NCBI GenBank assembly: GCA_016647705.1
Contig: CM028328.1
Location: forward strand, 11,774,614-11,838,613
Source of the DNA: Eucommia ulmoides
Lineage: Eukaryota > Streptophyta > Magnoliopsida > Garryales > Eucommiaceae
Direction of reading: 5' to 3'
DNA length: 64,000 nt
Shown: piece after piece, positions 24,124-37,310 of the stretch
How positions within the stretch are numbered: position 1 is the stretch's first letter
How the letters are laid out: each line of letters begins with the position of its first letter
The notes under the pieces: generated by a model
The model's input: only the letters and a program-made list of their open reading frames with translations
The model's database searches: none
Told to the model about the DNA's origin: nothing
Position numbers and translations under genes: made by a program

Positions 24124-25365
24124 CTAGACTCGCAGATATCTCAGCTTAGGATATAAGTTAGTATGAATAACTTGAAGGTGCGCAACCAAACCCATCGATT
24201 TTTTACTCAATGCATCTGCTACAATATTAGCCTTTCCAAGGTGATAATGGATAGTACAATCATAATCATTTATCAACTCTATCCAACGCTTTTGTCTCAG
24301 ATTTAGTTCTATTTGAGTAAACAAATATTTTAAACTCTGGTGGTAGTGTATATCTCGCATGTCTCGCCATACAAATAATGTTTCCAGAACTTTAAGGCAA
24401 ACACAATCGCCGCCAACTCCAAATATGCGTCAGGTAGTTACACTCATGATTCTTTAATTATTGAGAGGCATATGCATTCACGTGGCCATGTTACATCAAT
24501 ACACAACCTAGCCCTAGTGTGAAGCGTTACTGTATATTACAAAGCCACCACCTTCTGTCAGGAAAGAAAGTATCAGCGCCGATATCAGTCTATTTTTCAG
24601 CTCCTGGAAGCTCTGTTCACATTTGTCCATCCAATAAAATTTAATTTCTTTACAGGTCAAACGAGTCAACGGGACAGCTATAACAGAAAATCTCTGCACA
24701 AATCGACGATAATAACTAGCCAATCCCAGGAAGTTTTGAACTTCTGTCACATTTTTTGGTCTTTCCCATTGAACAACAGTTTTGACTTTTTTTAGGTCAA
24801 CTTGAATACCATCACCAGAGATAATATGTCCCAAGAATACAACTCTATCAAGCCAAAACTCACATTTACTGAACTTTGCGTACAATTGTTTTTCTCTCAA
24901 AATCTGTAGCACAATCTTAAGATGTTCCACATACTCTTCTTTATTTTGGGAGTAAATCAATATATCATCAATGAACACAATGATAAACTGATCTAGCTAA
25001 GGCTGGAAGATCCAATTCATCAGAAATATAAATGCAGCAAGGGCATTTGTCAACTCAAATGGCATAACTAAAAATTCATAATATCCATATCTTGTAAGGA
25101 ATGTCGTCTTCAACACATCACCGTCTCTAAATTTCAACTAATGATATCCTAATTGAAGATCTATTTTGAAAAATACTTTGGACTTCTGTAACTGATTGAA
25201 CAAATCATCAATTCTAGGCAACGGGTATTTATTATGAATCGTCATCTTATTCAACTGCCTATAATCGATGCACATCCTCAGAGTGTCATCCTTCTTTCTT
25301 ACGAATTACACTGGAGCTCCCCATGGAGAAACACTGGGTTTGATAAACCCACAGTCTAACAGATC
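24124..25365 (-). pseudogene. Tekay-like reverse transcriptase and RNase H, broken
   Basis: The 24978-24514 frame carries the RT catalytic motif as FIDDILIYS, followed by the thumb region ([17 protein letters not shown]). Upstream RT text continues to 25365 but with stops. 24360-24124 has the end of RNase H ([11 protein letters not shown]-like, [21 protein letters not shown]). Order and wording are standard for chromoviruses. It is interrupted in several places. Confidence 0.88.
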
Positions 25366-26028
25366 TTACAACTGAATCTTCAGTTCTTTTAACTCAGTAG
25401 GTGCCATATGATAGGGTGAAATTGATATAGGAAAAGTTTTCGAGAGTAATTCGATAGTGAATTCAATTTCCCTATCCATTGGAAACCCTAACAATTCTTC
25501 TGAAAATACATCGGGATAATCTCCGACCACAGGGATATCTGCCACTTGTACCTCATTCTGACTGGTGTCAATCACATTCGCAAGGTATCCTTGGCATCCA
25601 TTCTTTAATAATTTTCTAGCCTCTAAACCTGAAATCAAACTAACAGGGGTAATGATTTTGTCCCCCGAAAATACAAACTCTGACTCGCCTAAGACTTGGA
25701 AAGTAACTTCCTTTTTAAAATAATCAACTATGGCATGATAGCCGGATAACAAATCCATACCCAGTATCACATCAAAATCGTGAATACTCAGGGGTAATAG
25801 ACCCACCAATAATTCTCTATCACTAATACGAAGCAAATTATTTTTATACCCACTATCTATCAACACGGACTCACCCACATGAGTAGAGATAATAATACCA
25901 TATGACAGAGAAGTAGGAAATTTTCCTACATGAATCATAAAAGTTGCCGAATCAAATGAATGAGTAGAACCGGGATCGATAAGTGTACGTGTATCTCTAT
26001 CATATAAAGACATGATACTTGTAATCAA
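25366..26028 (-). pseudogene. Tekay-like aspartic protease and linker
   Basis: This 220-residue open segment has the retropepsin site as IDPGSTHSF (D-P-G-S in place of the usual D-S/T-G), then DVILGMDLLSGYHA and a linker into RT. It lies between the zinc knuckle and RT as expected. Stops flank both ends. Confidence 0.85.
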
Positions 26029-26040
26029 ATCTAGGATAGC

Positions 26041-27237
26041 CTAGGCATCCTGCTGGGTAGTAGCAAATACACGACCTCGAGTTGGAGGTCTACCGGTTGA
26101 TCCTCTACCACGCCCCTGAACACTGCTAGGGCCAACAATGCCCACACTGCTTGAAAAAGGTATAGGTGTAGCAGCAGGTTTCAGACAATATGATGACATG
26201 TAACCCAGCTCATGACAACAAAAATATATTGGATTTGCCATAAGACAATCTCTAACGAAATGATCTAGTGATCCACATTGGTAGCGTATGGTTGTTCTAG
26301 CTCGGCTAAATGTTTGGCTCCTACTCTATTCTTGCTGGCCAGAATTCTGTCCAGATACATTCGATCGTAGCCCGGAATGTGATTGCTGTGGGCCTTGGCT
26401 CCTAAACGACTGATCGACTGTCGGAGCCCGAAGAAGTTGCAATCGAGGGCCAGATCCTCGAGAGGTGCCACCTAAATATCTGCTAGATGGCTCGAACCTG
26501 CTCTTCTTGTATTATTCATGATTTTAAGTGACTTCCTGCACATCTTTCTCTATTAATTTCACCGTGTTCACCAGTTCCGCATAACTTTTGATCCGCTTGC
26601 CAGTTAACCTTGAACGTATTTGCAAATCTAGTTCTTTCTGAAATCTTCTACATCTTGCTTCCTCAATCTTTACCAGATCAGGAGCAAATCGAGGCAGAGC
26701 ATCAAATTTGATTTCATACCGCAAAACGGACATATTCCCATGTTTCAGTAATATGAATTTCTCCTCCATCTCGAACTGATAAGATTTAGGGAAATACTTT
26801 TTATTAAATACGGTAACAAATTGATCCCAAGTGATCTCCTGGTCTGAAATTGAAATTAACCTTTTCATTTCTTTCCACCAGTGTTCGACTTATCCTTTTA
26901 GCTGGAAGGTGGCGAAAGGAACTTGATTGTCATCATTAATGCCCATTGCCTCAAATACGTGTCATATGCTCCTCAACCAATTTTCAGCATCAGTAGGACC
27001 CACAATTCCCGTAAAAGTTGGAGGGTCCAATTCCTTGAATCTTTTCAGGAATACAGCCTGAGAAGTGGTTGTTTCTGTTTTGGCCTTCTGGAATTCCATC
27101 ACATTTGCCTGTTGTTCAGTTAGTTGTGCAGCAGCCTGTAAAATTCGCTTGACAACATCCAAGTTTTCCCGCATCCTACCCATTTTTCTTTGGGATCCAG
27201 AATTCTCACTACTTTCATTTTCTCGATCTATATTCAA
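26041..27237 (-). pseudogene. Tekay-like gag, broken
   Basis: There are three pieces on the minus strand. 27237-26962 is the N-terminal part with PPTFTGIVGPTDAENWL. 26868-26524 is the core retrotransposon gag domain (WDQFVTVFNKKYFP, ending in a helical segment). 26241-26041 holds a damaged zinc knuckle (CCHELGYMSSYC, histidine missing) and a Gly/Arg-rich tail with RGRVFATTQ. The reading frame is broken between the pieces. Confidence 0.85.
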
Positions 27238-27421
27238 GATCTAAAATGAAATTTAATAAATAAAAAGGCCAACAATGAAACAAACAGTGCAAAATGCAAA
27301 TATACTATTTAATCAAATAAAATTACTACTACTCACGCGTCGAACCAACCTATCAACACCCTATCTTACGATCCACTACTGACTAGACAATCTAGCACAT
27401 CTACAAAACCTATAATCTAAA

Positions 27422-27434
27422 CTCTGATACCAAA
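27422..27434 (-). other. Primer binding site, tRNA-iMet type
   Basis: The minus strand reads TTGGTATCAGAG just inside the 5' LTR, complementary to the 3' end of initiator methionine tRNA. Confidence 0.88.
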
Positions 27435-27437
27435 AAC

Positions 27438-28952
27438 TATAACACCCCACACCGGGCCCCCAACACCCGAGGTCAGACGTGACGTTGACTTGATATTATT
27501 CGACCAACCAACAAATATATAAACATGTACTGATATAGATTTTTTTCTTTCCCCAAAATAATATTTACCAACTTCAAAATTCAAAAATACACATGTCCCA
27601 TTTATCCACAATAAGACTAAAAAAAAAAAAAACCTTTCACGGTTCACACTAATCTTGTCAATCCTCAAAACGACACTACCCTTTGACTCTATCTAGTGCC
27701 AGTAGTGGACCCGTCTCTAATTGAGATACCTGAGACCAAATATTTTATCGGTGTATTATTTTCCTAATATAAAAATAATTTATGAATCCAACATAATTAT
27801 CAAGTACCATTTTTCAAACATAATATAAAAATAACTGCGCATTGAGCCGAAATAAAATTTCATAGCTATCATCATAATAAAATAAATGCATATAAATTAA
27901 ATAATCTGATTATTTTGATATATAATAAAATACTGCACAAATATTTTTCTACTAATCATAGGATCGTTTTACCTCACGATTGAGAGTTGTAATAGTACCG
28001 TAACTTGTACAACTATGCAATCTAAGGTTGCTATCAGTGTCAAGACCATTTAATATCTTTAATGGTAGGATTCAACACGTGATATAAACCACCATATCAT
28101 CAACATATTTAATTCTACCACATTATATTGTCAATAATATATTTAACTCCACCATATTGATAATCAATACCACATTCGACTCCACCATATTAATAGTCAA
28201 CAACAACAATAATAATAACAACAACAACCAACTGCAGGACTTGCCGTCCTGTCAGGTCACAATACAAATGTTCTACAGGACATGCCCTCCTATCAGGATC
28301 AACAACATCCCGCAAAATATACCCTCCTATCGGGATCACACTATGGTATATAAGTATAATAATAAAAATCACTTTTCCACAATCAACTTTTTATTTGATC
28401 CGTCTAAAGTTATAAAACCGTTCATTTTAATAAATCTTTAAATTTTCACAATTTAGTATGAAAATATAATTTAACAACTTACATAAAAGATAGTACATTC
28501 ACCTCGATTTTTGTACTACTGAATACACTACTGTCGCATTGCTGACATAGTTAGCGTCGCCTGTGAACCTAACAATGACATGGCCTAAACTAAGAATTTA
28601 TTTAAATAAATCTAATATGTAATGCATGATCCTAAAAATGTAATCTTTCTCATTCCCAATTTTTTTGATTATGCCAAATTACTAAACGCCCAATTTCTTA
28701 AGTGTACAAAAATTACTATAACAACAATTACAAAATTCTTCCTATTGATAATTTAATCTTCTGAAAAATATTAGTTAACTGTTAATAATATTATTAGTCA
28801 ACGAAATACTTAAAATTGTCATTTCAATAAAATTTATAAATTTTATTTTAAATCTTATTCTTCATAAATTAGATATATCTATAATCACTATATTTCTCGA
28901 ATTCACGTATATGTACATGTCCATACAAATAGTCTCAAAAATTAAATGTGAC

Positions 28953-28983
<31 letters not shown>

Positions 28984-29316
28984 TGTGATTGATTTTGTTT
29001 CCTTCTTTAAGAAGGAAACAATTTCAACCATTTTTTTATTTACACTAATTATCCCTCTTGAAATAAAGAAAATATTAATTATATCCTAAATCTTTTAAAA
29101 TTATATTCTAAATAATTTAATAATCCCTAAACTTTTAAAAGTCAAAATTAAAATTAACAAATTAGCCACTAAAGTTTTTAAAATCAAACTTTTAAATACC
29201 ATAATAACCCCTAACATTTTTAGTGTAAAATTTAAATAGCACAATGAACCCTATTATTTTTCGAAATGTTTTAAAATATAACTAGAAATATGTATGCGTA
29301 AAAATTAGGCTTTAAA
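27438..29316 (-). repeat. 5' LTR of the Tekay-like element
   Basis: It is 1879 bp. On the plus strand it starts TATAACACCCC (TG mutated to TA) and ends GGCTTTAAA (CA mutated to AA). It aligns to 18511-22604 apart from the Helitron. It includes an A-tract (27618-27631), an AAC/AAT microsatellite (28198-28232) and a TA tract (28952-28985) at the position where the other LTR holds the Helitron. Confidence 0.9.
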
Positions 29317-29321
29317 TATTT

Positions 29322-29921
29322 GGTCTTTGATTACAAAAGAATGGGGTTAATTTTGGAAATTAAACATATAAGTTAACTTTTAAAGGATAAAATAGACAAC
29401 CCGTGGTTTTGGTAAAAATGACAAGGGATGTTAATGCAAATAAACCCTTTTGTTTCTTTATCCCTAACAATGGAAACCTTATCTATTAAAACCTTGTTCC
29501 TTTTCTATCTTAATCTCCAACCAGTTGGCACTCTCTCGAACGACCATTGCACTACATACTTCTATCAACACCACCATGACAATGGAACAATCCCCTTTCA
29601 ACTACACTTTGATTTGTTAAAATTTAAAATTATTTTTTCAGATTTTTTAATTTTACACCCCATGTTCGAGTTTAAGTTTTATTATTATTATTATTATTAT
29701 TATTGTTGTTGTTGTTGTTGTTGTTGTTGTCGTTGTCGTCGTCGTTGTTGTTGTTGTTGTTGTACTCCCTTATTCTTGATATGATTTTTTACTTTTTTGA
29801 ATATTTGTATTAGTATATGTAGAACAATTCATGAAATCTTTAATGATGTCCAAAGAAATTTCAAAGAAACTTTTAGGACTATTTATGTAGATTCATGCCT
29901 TTAAGCTCGAGTATACGCTAC
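29322..29921 (+). mobile_element. Right part of the split Helitron-like unit
   Basis: It continues the unit that starts at 17597. A TTA then TTG/TCG microsatellite lies at about 29678-29762. The end has a weak hairpin (CATGCCTTTAAGC) and CTAC at 29918-29921, then TCTTTATTATAGAACAAC, a further 5'-like start. Confidence 0.45.
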
Positions 29922-30838
29922 TCTTTATTATAGAACAACTCATTATATATTTTTTGGACATATTTTAAGTGTATATTTTGTTTACATCTTTTAAGGAACA
30001 ATTGTAGGAAATAACATGCTTTCTCTTTCTCTTTCCCTTCTTTCCATTCCTCACAATTTTTTATTCTCTGAAGTTCTAACTATTTTCAATGGAAAAACAT
30101 TTGAACTCTCTACTTCTATTTTATTGATTTTTCAAACCCCCTCATTTTTGTTTTTTAATTTAAAACAACCTAAATTCCATCACCTCATTTTTTTTTCTTA
30201 TTTGTTTTTAATTTGTTTGTATTGTGATCTATATAATAAACTATGAAAGATTATACTTTCAAAAAATATTTTTTAAAGACATTATTAACCATTGGATTTA
30301 ATATTAGGTAACAACTCAATATACATTCTTGAGATATTTTCAAAATATATTTTCAAAAGACATTTTTAAAACAAATGGACTCCATCCTTGTGAAACTCTT
30401 CATCTTCAATGGACAAATATCCAAATCCTTCACTTATCCCTTATTTATTTTTAAACCCTTCTTTTTTATTTTTTTAATTCAAAACAACCCAAATTCCATC
30501 ACTTTTTTTTTTCCTTTTTTTTTTTTTTTTGTGATTTGTGTAATAAATAGATTTTCACCCAAACAAATATAAAGTGAGCCCTCTCCTTCTATCCCTCTCT
30601 CTTTCTCTCCCTCTCTTTATCAAATAAGTATTCAAGCCCTCTTATTATCTCTTATGCATTATTTAAAATTCTTCTTATTTTTTTTTTAATTTTATAAAGG
30701 TAAAAATATTATTTTATAAATTATTAGAATATCCTAGAAATAAGTCACTTATAAATTTTTATTCTCATTTTTCTTCGTTTTTTAATCTGTAAGTTAATAT
30801 TAACTAATTATTTAACTTTTCAATTAATATCAACTAAA
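29922..30838. repeat. AT-rich sequence with a roughly 320-bp diverged duplication
   Basis: Text from about 30090-30200 recurs at 30405-30520, both including CAATGGA.AAA, TTTTTTAATT.AAAACAACC and AATTCCATCAC. T-tracts follow both copies. No gene is recognised. Confidence 0.55.
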
Positions 30839-33031
30839 TGTTATGTTGAACCCAAGGTTTTAATTAACAATTAAGTATTGATGTTTTTTATGGAACTAAT
30901 AGTTTTATCAAGTGTTTCAGATTTAGAGTTCCATGCATTTGATGAAGAAGAAGATTTGATGAAAAAAAACATAAAGGGTGCAAGATGAACATAATGAAGA
31001 TGTGAAGAGTTTTGAAGACGTTGAAGAAAAATATGTGAAAACAACTCTTTACTTATATATTCTTAATGAAACCCGAATTAGGTTCACACACAATACTTAA
31101 AATGAGTTAATTCTATGTGTGTCATAATAAGAAGTGATAAGTATAAGATCCTAAAATGAGATATGTATGTGCTTCTTGTGTGAAATGATTTTGATAATTG
31201 ACCTAATTGAAAAATATATTTTAAAATATAAAAAATTGTGTTTTGGAGTCAATTCAGTTAACCAAGAAAATCAAACGGTCAACTGAATTCAAAGTTTTAG
31301 AGTTAAAACAAAGTGTTATTCTCCAGTAGGTAAATCGAATGAAGAAGGTCAGTCAACCATTTGAAACAGTAGCATAAATAGGTAAGAAAGTGAGCATACT
31401 GATCCAATCGATCAACCAAATGAAGATGTTCGATCAACCATTTGAATCAATAGATGAAATGGTAAAAAATTGGAAGACACTGATCCAATCGGTTAACCGA
31501 TTGGTGTAGTGCCACTGGCTAATTGGAAGCTGGCACAACTCGGTCAATCGACTGGTATGGATCAGTCAATCGACTGATTCAGTTCAAATTTCGGCTGATT
31601 TGGTCTCTTGGTATAAAACTATCTATTTTTTATGATTCCAAGAGAGAGATTTGAATATAGATATGAACTACCTATTATGTGATCCCTATTTATATGGTCC
31701 ATATATTTTGAGAATCTCTTAATTTAAATGATTTAATACTTCATATTTCTATAGTTTTAAATTGAGAATAGTTTTATGGACTTAAATGAGAGATTTGAAA
31801 GTTATTTTTAAGTGAAATATACCTGAAATTAAAGGTAATGATGTATAGGGTCTTAGAGTGTTATTTTATGGCATATTTTTGAAAAACTAATCGTTAGAGG
31901 GCTTTTTATTGGTCAATTAATATAGACCTGTGGGAATTGAATGAAATACATCAAGAACAATCAGTTTGAACTTTTGTAAGGGTGAAATTTACACTGAGAT
32001 TTTTACGATAGATTTGTTATAAGTTCTTGATTTAAAGCGCTTGTTGTTTGGTGTCACCAATTTGAGTTATACTTGCTACATTGTCATTGCCTTTGGTGTT
32101 TTCCCGAAGAAATCTATCCAAGCTTTTTAATTTACTTTAAAGTTTTATTTATATTGATTGCTTGGCATAGAATTGTTAGAAAAATTATTTTTGAATTTAA
32201 AAGCCTGAAAATCTTTTTAAGCAATTTTTACCTATTTATCTGATTACGTGCTAAATTTGATATTATTTATTAATCAGATTTGAATTACCTCACATTGTAT
32301 CTATCACGTAGTAATTATTCGGGACATTAATTGAGTATATTCGTATTAAGGTAGTAGAAGCTCGTTGTGGGAAGAAACTCATATTTTTTTGCATTTGTGA
32401 GTTTGAGTGGATTAGACATGTTTGGACGGTGTCTAGTCAGGGTAGTTAGGTTTTAATCTTTTTCCTATGAAAAGGAATAGGGTTTGATCATTGTCCTGGT
32501 AAAAATGTTAGGTTATTATTTTGCTTTGAAAATAATTAAGTTTTGATTCATCCTGCAATTGAATTATTTTTGAGTGATTTGTAAAAGTTCATCATTCCCT
32601 ATGAAAAGGATAAGTGAAAGAGAGTTACATTTATCTTTAGCCTAGTAAAAAGATGGGGTCCATCTTTGACTCATAAAAAAGGTAAATTGTAAAGGTTGAT
32701 TATGTGTCTGTAAAATAATCGTGAATTGTAAGAGTTTGATTCCTACCCAGTAAATTAATCAAAAAGTTAGTGGATTGTGAATATCCGTGGAGCTCGGGGG
32801 ATTGGACGTAGGCTAGATTAGTTTGAGCGAACTAGGATAAATTCTTGTGTGCTTCATTGATTTATTATTCATATTGTGTTTGGGTGTCCACTTAGTATTA
32901 AGCATATATCCGTTGCGTATAAAGATAATAATTGATTTAAGAAAATTAATTATTTGTGCTTAAATGTTTAATTGTTAAATTTGTAACTATACAATTCACC
33001 TTCCCCTTTTGGGTAGTTCTTTGGACCAAAA
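30839..33031 (+). repeat. 5' LTR of copia element A (SIRE-like)
   Basis: It begins TGTTATGTTGAACCCAAGG and ends near TTGGACCAAA, next to a primer site. About 2.2 kb is typical for SIRE/Maximus LTRs. It contains repeated TCGATTGACC/GGTCAATCGA-type words at 31330-31580, common in SIRE LTRs. The left boundary is inferred from wording alone since the partner LTR is outside the window. Confidence 0.6.
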
Positions 33032-33045
33032 ATTGGTATTAGAGC
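33032..33045 (+). other. Primer binding site of copia A
   Basis: ATTGGTATTAGAGC has one change from the usual TGGTATCAGAGC iMet site and lies right after the LTR end. Confidence 0.7.
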
Positions 33046-33379
33046 TGATTTAGCTCGTTTGGCTTAAAATCCCAGCTAATAAAGATCACATGGTACACCC
33101 CATAGGCACTCTAGGTGAGGGACAGTCTATGCACCGTCCACCTTTGTTTGCAGTGATAGTTATTCATTCTAGAAGGACAAAACTATTGTTTTTCTTTAAA
33201 CAATTAATTATGATGTGCAGCTAGCCATTGAGGATGATTCATTCATTTCTAAGGAGAATAGAGTGATTAAGAAGAAGGAACAACTGAGCTCATTTGATAA
33301 ACACAATTTATTTATTAATTCTCAAGCTATTAATATTTTGTTTTGTTCTTTAGATGATAATGGATATACCAGGGTCTCA

Positions 33380-33721
33380 AATTGTGGATCGGTAAAAGAA
33401 ATATGAGACACATTGCAAATCACCATGAAGAAACAAATCAGGTAAAACAATCCAAAATCAATGCCTTAGTTCGTCAATTAGAGCTATTTAAAATGGGTGA
33501 AGTACAATCGATTTTGGAAATATACACGAGACTCAATAATATCTATAACAACCTTGGTTAACTTAGAAAGTCTTATAATGTGGAGGACAAAATACGAAAG
33601 ACTTTGAGATCATTGACTAAATTCTGGGAACCAAAAGTAACTACAATAGAGAAAGCTACAAATCTCACAGTTTACACCATTGATGAGCTCATTGGCAACC
33701 TAATGACCCATAAAATGGCCA
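33380..33721 (+). pseudogene. Copia A gag fragment, cut off by copia B
   Basis: It encodes copia gag (UBN2-type) text: MGEVQSILEIYTRLNNI, then after a stop LRSLTKFWEPKVT and DELIGNLMTHKM. This is the typical block before the zinc knuckle in SIRE-like elements. The frame is cut at 33721 by the start of element B. 33046-33379 is leader and N-terminal gag without clear motifs. Confidence 0.75.
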
Positions 33722-36013
33722 TGTTAGCCTAAATGGTTTCAATCATAGGATTTTAAAATAATGCGATTTTGACGATAACATCTCATTTGACGTTTTAAAT
33801 GAACTAACATTATTTTTAAGTATTGATCAACCAAACATTGTGAAAATACTTCATGGAGATGAATTCAAGAAAAAAGGTATGATTTACTTAAAAATATTGA
33901 AATCGGAATTCTATAGGTTGTATGCACACACACCAAGAGTGAATGAAATTGAGATATCTTGATCCTAATATGTTCAATATGCTTATATGTCACAATGTGT
34001 ATTATGCATTTGCTCATATCATGCAAAATTGGAAAAATCACCTATTGACCATAACTATGCTAAAATTGAGAAATTATGTTCTTAAAAGTGTTTGGATCAA
34101 TAAAACAATGCGCCTTAATATGATCATAAGGTTTATTGTGTATTTGGATCATTAAAACAATTGAAATATCATTGCTACATGTTTTAAAAGTGTTTAGGAT
34201 GATAAACTGTCATGAATTGAGGCAAAAAACCAAAAATGGATGAAAAATAGAATTGCTGGAAATATTGTAGCATAAGTAGTTAACTTCTTATGCCAAATGT
34301 AGTCGACTACATGTTGACAGAATGTTTTCTCTCTCCTGCTTTGTTTTCAGCTTGATGTTTTGACAATATTAGGTTGTTCTAAGTGATATATTAATGTTCT
34401 TATATATAATTAAGGATGTTTAACATCATAAACATCAATCAATTTGATCAAAGCAATTTTGGATTGAACCAAATTGATCAAAACACTTCAAGAACAATTT
34501 TGACAACTTTTTGTCATGAACTCAAAATTGGTTTTACATATGAATTCTTGTTCTCATTGCTCAATTCAAGATTTGATATGTTTATATGATATGTCTACAT
34601 GATATATATGTGTTTAATTTATTCTCATAACATTGAATCAAAGATTAATTTACATTTTGGCTAATCCATGACAAATTCAATTTTTACATTAGAAAAACGT
34701 GTTCTAAGTGTTTAATCTTTGACCAATATATGCAATTGAGTTAATTGTTGATATATAAGGATTAAAATGATGATATACATGTGTATTAATCAAATATACA
34801 TGTTTTGTTATATTCCCTATATATACACATTGTATACACATGACATTCTTGAGGTCGGAATTAAAAATTCTTGTAAGCATGAGCATACATCTTATATATC
34901 TATTGATAGGCATGAGCACAAAGCTTATGGGTTAATCTTAAACATGCTAACACATGTTCTATCTTGTTGCTTACAAATCTAAACCATCATGCCATGTCTA
35001 GCAAATGGAATATATGTTTCTTGTGATCCATATATATATATATATATATATTATAGATGTTCAAAATTTGTTGTCATACCCTTGGTGCACTAAAATTGTC
35101 ATATCTCACTCCATACTTATTCAATTGGGATGATTCTTGATTCCATGGAAAGCTAATTCAATAATCTTTAAAATCATACCTCTTGAGTATGAGTAAGACC
35201 TGACATTGCTACCCAAAAAGAGTTATTTTATTACAGATCAGTGGCTGGTCAAAAGAATTTGGCAAACCTTGTGAAAAAAACTTCATGTGACATCCCATCT
35301 TCACGGAGACAAGGTGCAACAGTCATGAAGCCTCTTAGATGCCTTTTTGGATGAATTCATACTATATTTTGATACAAATAGAAGGCTAAACAACTAAAAA
35401 ACATAAGAGTCTCACAGTAGTACATCAAAGAGTAATCATTCTCAAGTTCTTTAAGCTTCCAAGCTAACTTGCTACTCAACATCAGTTTGATTAATTTTTA
35501 TTTCATATTCATTTGAGTGATTGTTGTATATTGATTCACACACACTTAGAGATCATTAAGTTCTTTATCTTGAGAGTGTTGAAGCTCCATTTTTGTAAGA
35601 CGGTGAGATTTTCATTGTAAATCTTAAGGAAGGGTTTTGCTCAAGAGTAGAGATTTGTGAGTGAAACATATTCACTTTTGATTGTAAAGTCTTGAGATAT
35701 GAACTTCTCAACCAACAACTATAGAAGGTTTGGTCTTCACCAGAAAAAAGATTGAATATAGTAAAATCTCCGGAGGAGCTCGGGGGAATAGACTCGGTAA
35801 AGGATTTTTGCCAAACTATTACAAATACCGGTGTCAATCTCTATAATTCTACTATTTACTTTTCAATTTATATTTGCATTTTTGATTGTTTGTTTGATTG
35901 AATATCCGTTGTGCACTATCACATAAACACTAAGTTTGATTTAAGTAGAATTAGTTCTGAAATTGTTTTCAAAACCAATTCACCCCCCCTCTATGGTAAT
36001 TCTTAGGCCATCA
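33722..36013 (+). repeat. 5' LTR of copia element B (SIRE-like)
   Basis: It begins TGTTAGCCTAAATGGTTTC and ends GGCCATCA, 2292 bp. The same start recurs at 41345 with long alignable sequence. It contains paired TAGTCGACTAC-like words near 34305, a TA microsatellite (35031-35051) and a C-run (35983-35989) before the end, as in SIRE LTRs. Relative to it the 3' LTR lacks about 230 bp (34437-34667). Confidence 0.88.
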
Positions 36014-37310
36014 ATTGGCATCAAAACTATACGTGCTTAATAGGCTTAAAATTCTAGCAAATCAATCATGACAAATTTGGTTACAACTACCCTTCTCGAA
36101 GGTCAATCTATGTATAGACCTCCGTTGTTTAATTGAATGCATTGAGAAAGCCATACTCAATGTCCGATAGAGTACGAAATATCCTTAGAGCTCTTCCCAA
36201 GGCATGGAAATGAAAGGTGACGACCATCTTGGAATTAAAAGATCTAAACAATTACATTATTGATGAACTCATTGGTAACTTGACTACACATGAGCCATCA
36301 CTCAAATTTTTTGAAGAAAAATGTAGAATGAACCGAAAGAAGGGAATAGCCTTAAAATATATTTAAGACGATGATGTTGAAAACATTAAAAGTGATGAAG
36401 AAAGAGAAATGGCTTTCTTGGTAAGGAGATTCAACCGGCTTAATCGAAGAACCTTCAAAAGAAAGAGATTCAACAAAACCGTCGCAAACAAAGTTGAATG
36501 CTACCGTTGTCATAAGTTCGATCATTACAAAACCGATTGTCCTCAACTCAAGAAGGATCAAAGGAAGCCAAATAAATATCATAGCAAAGGTAAGAAGAAA
36601 ACTTTCAAAGCTACATGGGATGATACCGACTCAAGTAGCTCGGAAAGTGAAAGCAATAGTGAGGAAGTCAACCTACTTGCTCTTATGGCTAAGGAATATG
36701 AGGTAACTTCTATTTCTGAAACTTGTTCCATTGATAAATATGATAAATTATTTGATGCTTATAAAGATTTAAAAGATGAATATAAAAATTGTATCTCAAA
36801 AATGACAACTCTTAACAAAACAATAACTACTCTTTCAAATGATTTAGAAAAATCAAAATCTAAAATTATTTCCTTAAAATAAGAAAATGATTCTTTAAAG
36901 AAACATGATCCTGAAAAAGAAAATGCTTCTTTGAAAAATCAAGTAGATAATTTAACCAAAACAGTCCACAAGTTTACAAAAGAAGAAAATAATTTCAAAC
37001 TTCTTTTGGGAAGTCAAATGGTGTTTTCGGTAAAGCCAATTTAGGTTTTCATAAAAAACAAAATAAATTTCAGAAGTTTTTCTGAAAGACCAAACAATTT
37101 ATAAAATGTTTTTATTGTAACAAAGTTAGTCACACTATTGATGTTTGCAATGAAAGAAAATTAAAAATTGTTAATGTTAAGGTAAGAAAAAATGGGGTAC
37201 CAAAAGGAACCTTGGTTTCAAAATCTAACCCTCCCGGACCTAGGTAAAATAGGTACTATTTAGGAATCATTTGAGGTGCTCCTTGTAGGTTAGTCTTAAA
37301 GAAAAAATAA
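36014..37310 (+). pseudogene. Copia B primer site and gag, broken
   Basis: ATTGGCATCAAAAC follows the LTR, a decayed iMet primer site. Gag pieces follow: an Arg/Phe/Lys-rich segment, then at 36409-36882 a zinc knuckle CYRCHKFDHYKTDC (C-X2-C-X4-H-X4-C), an acidic Ser/Glu stretch and a coiled coil. At about 37105 there is a second knuckle CFYCNKVSHTIDVC. Frameshifts and stops separate the pieces. Confidence 0.8.

Larger units (their letters stand above)
18506..29321 (-). mobile_element. Ty3/gypsy retrotransposon, Tekay-like chromovirus, complete but degenerate
   Basis: Long repeats at both ends (18511-22604 and 27438-29316) share sequence through most of their length. TATTT is directly duplicated at 18506-18510 and 29317-29321. 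The PBS on the minus strand next to the right LTR is TTGGTATCAGAG, the initiator-Met tRNA complement. A purine tract lies next to the left LTR. Order on the minus strand: gag, zinc knuckle, protease, RT, RNase H, integrase. PBS type, long LTRs and gag wording suggest Tekay/Del. Every coding part carries stops or frameshifts. Confidence 0.92.

Noticed and set aside
35565-35837. 90-residue minus-strand frame in the copia B LTR
   Set aside because: It lies in LTR sequence, antisense, with no domain.
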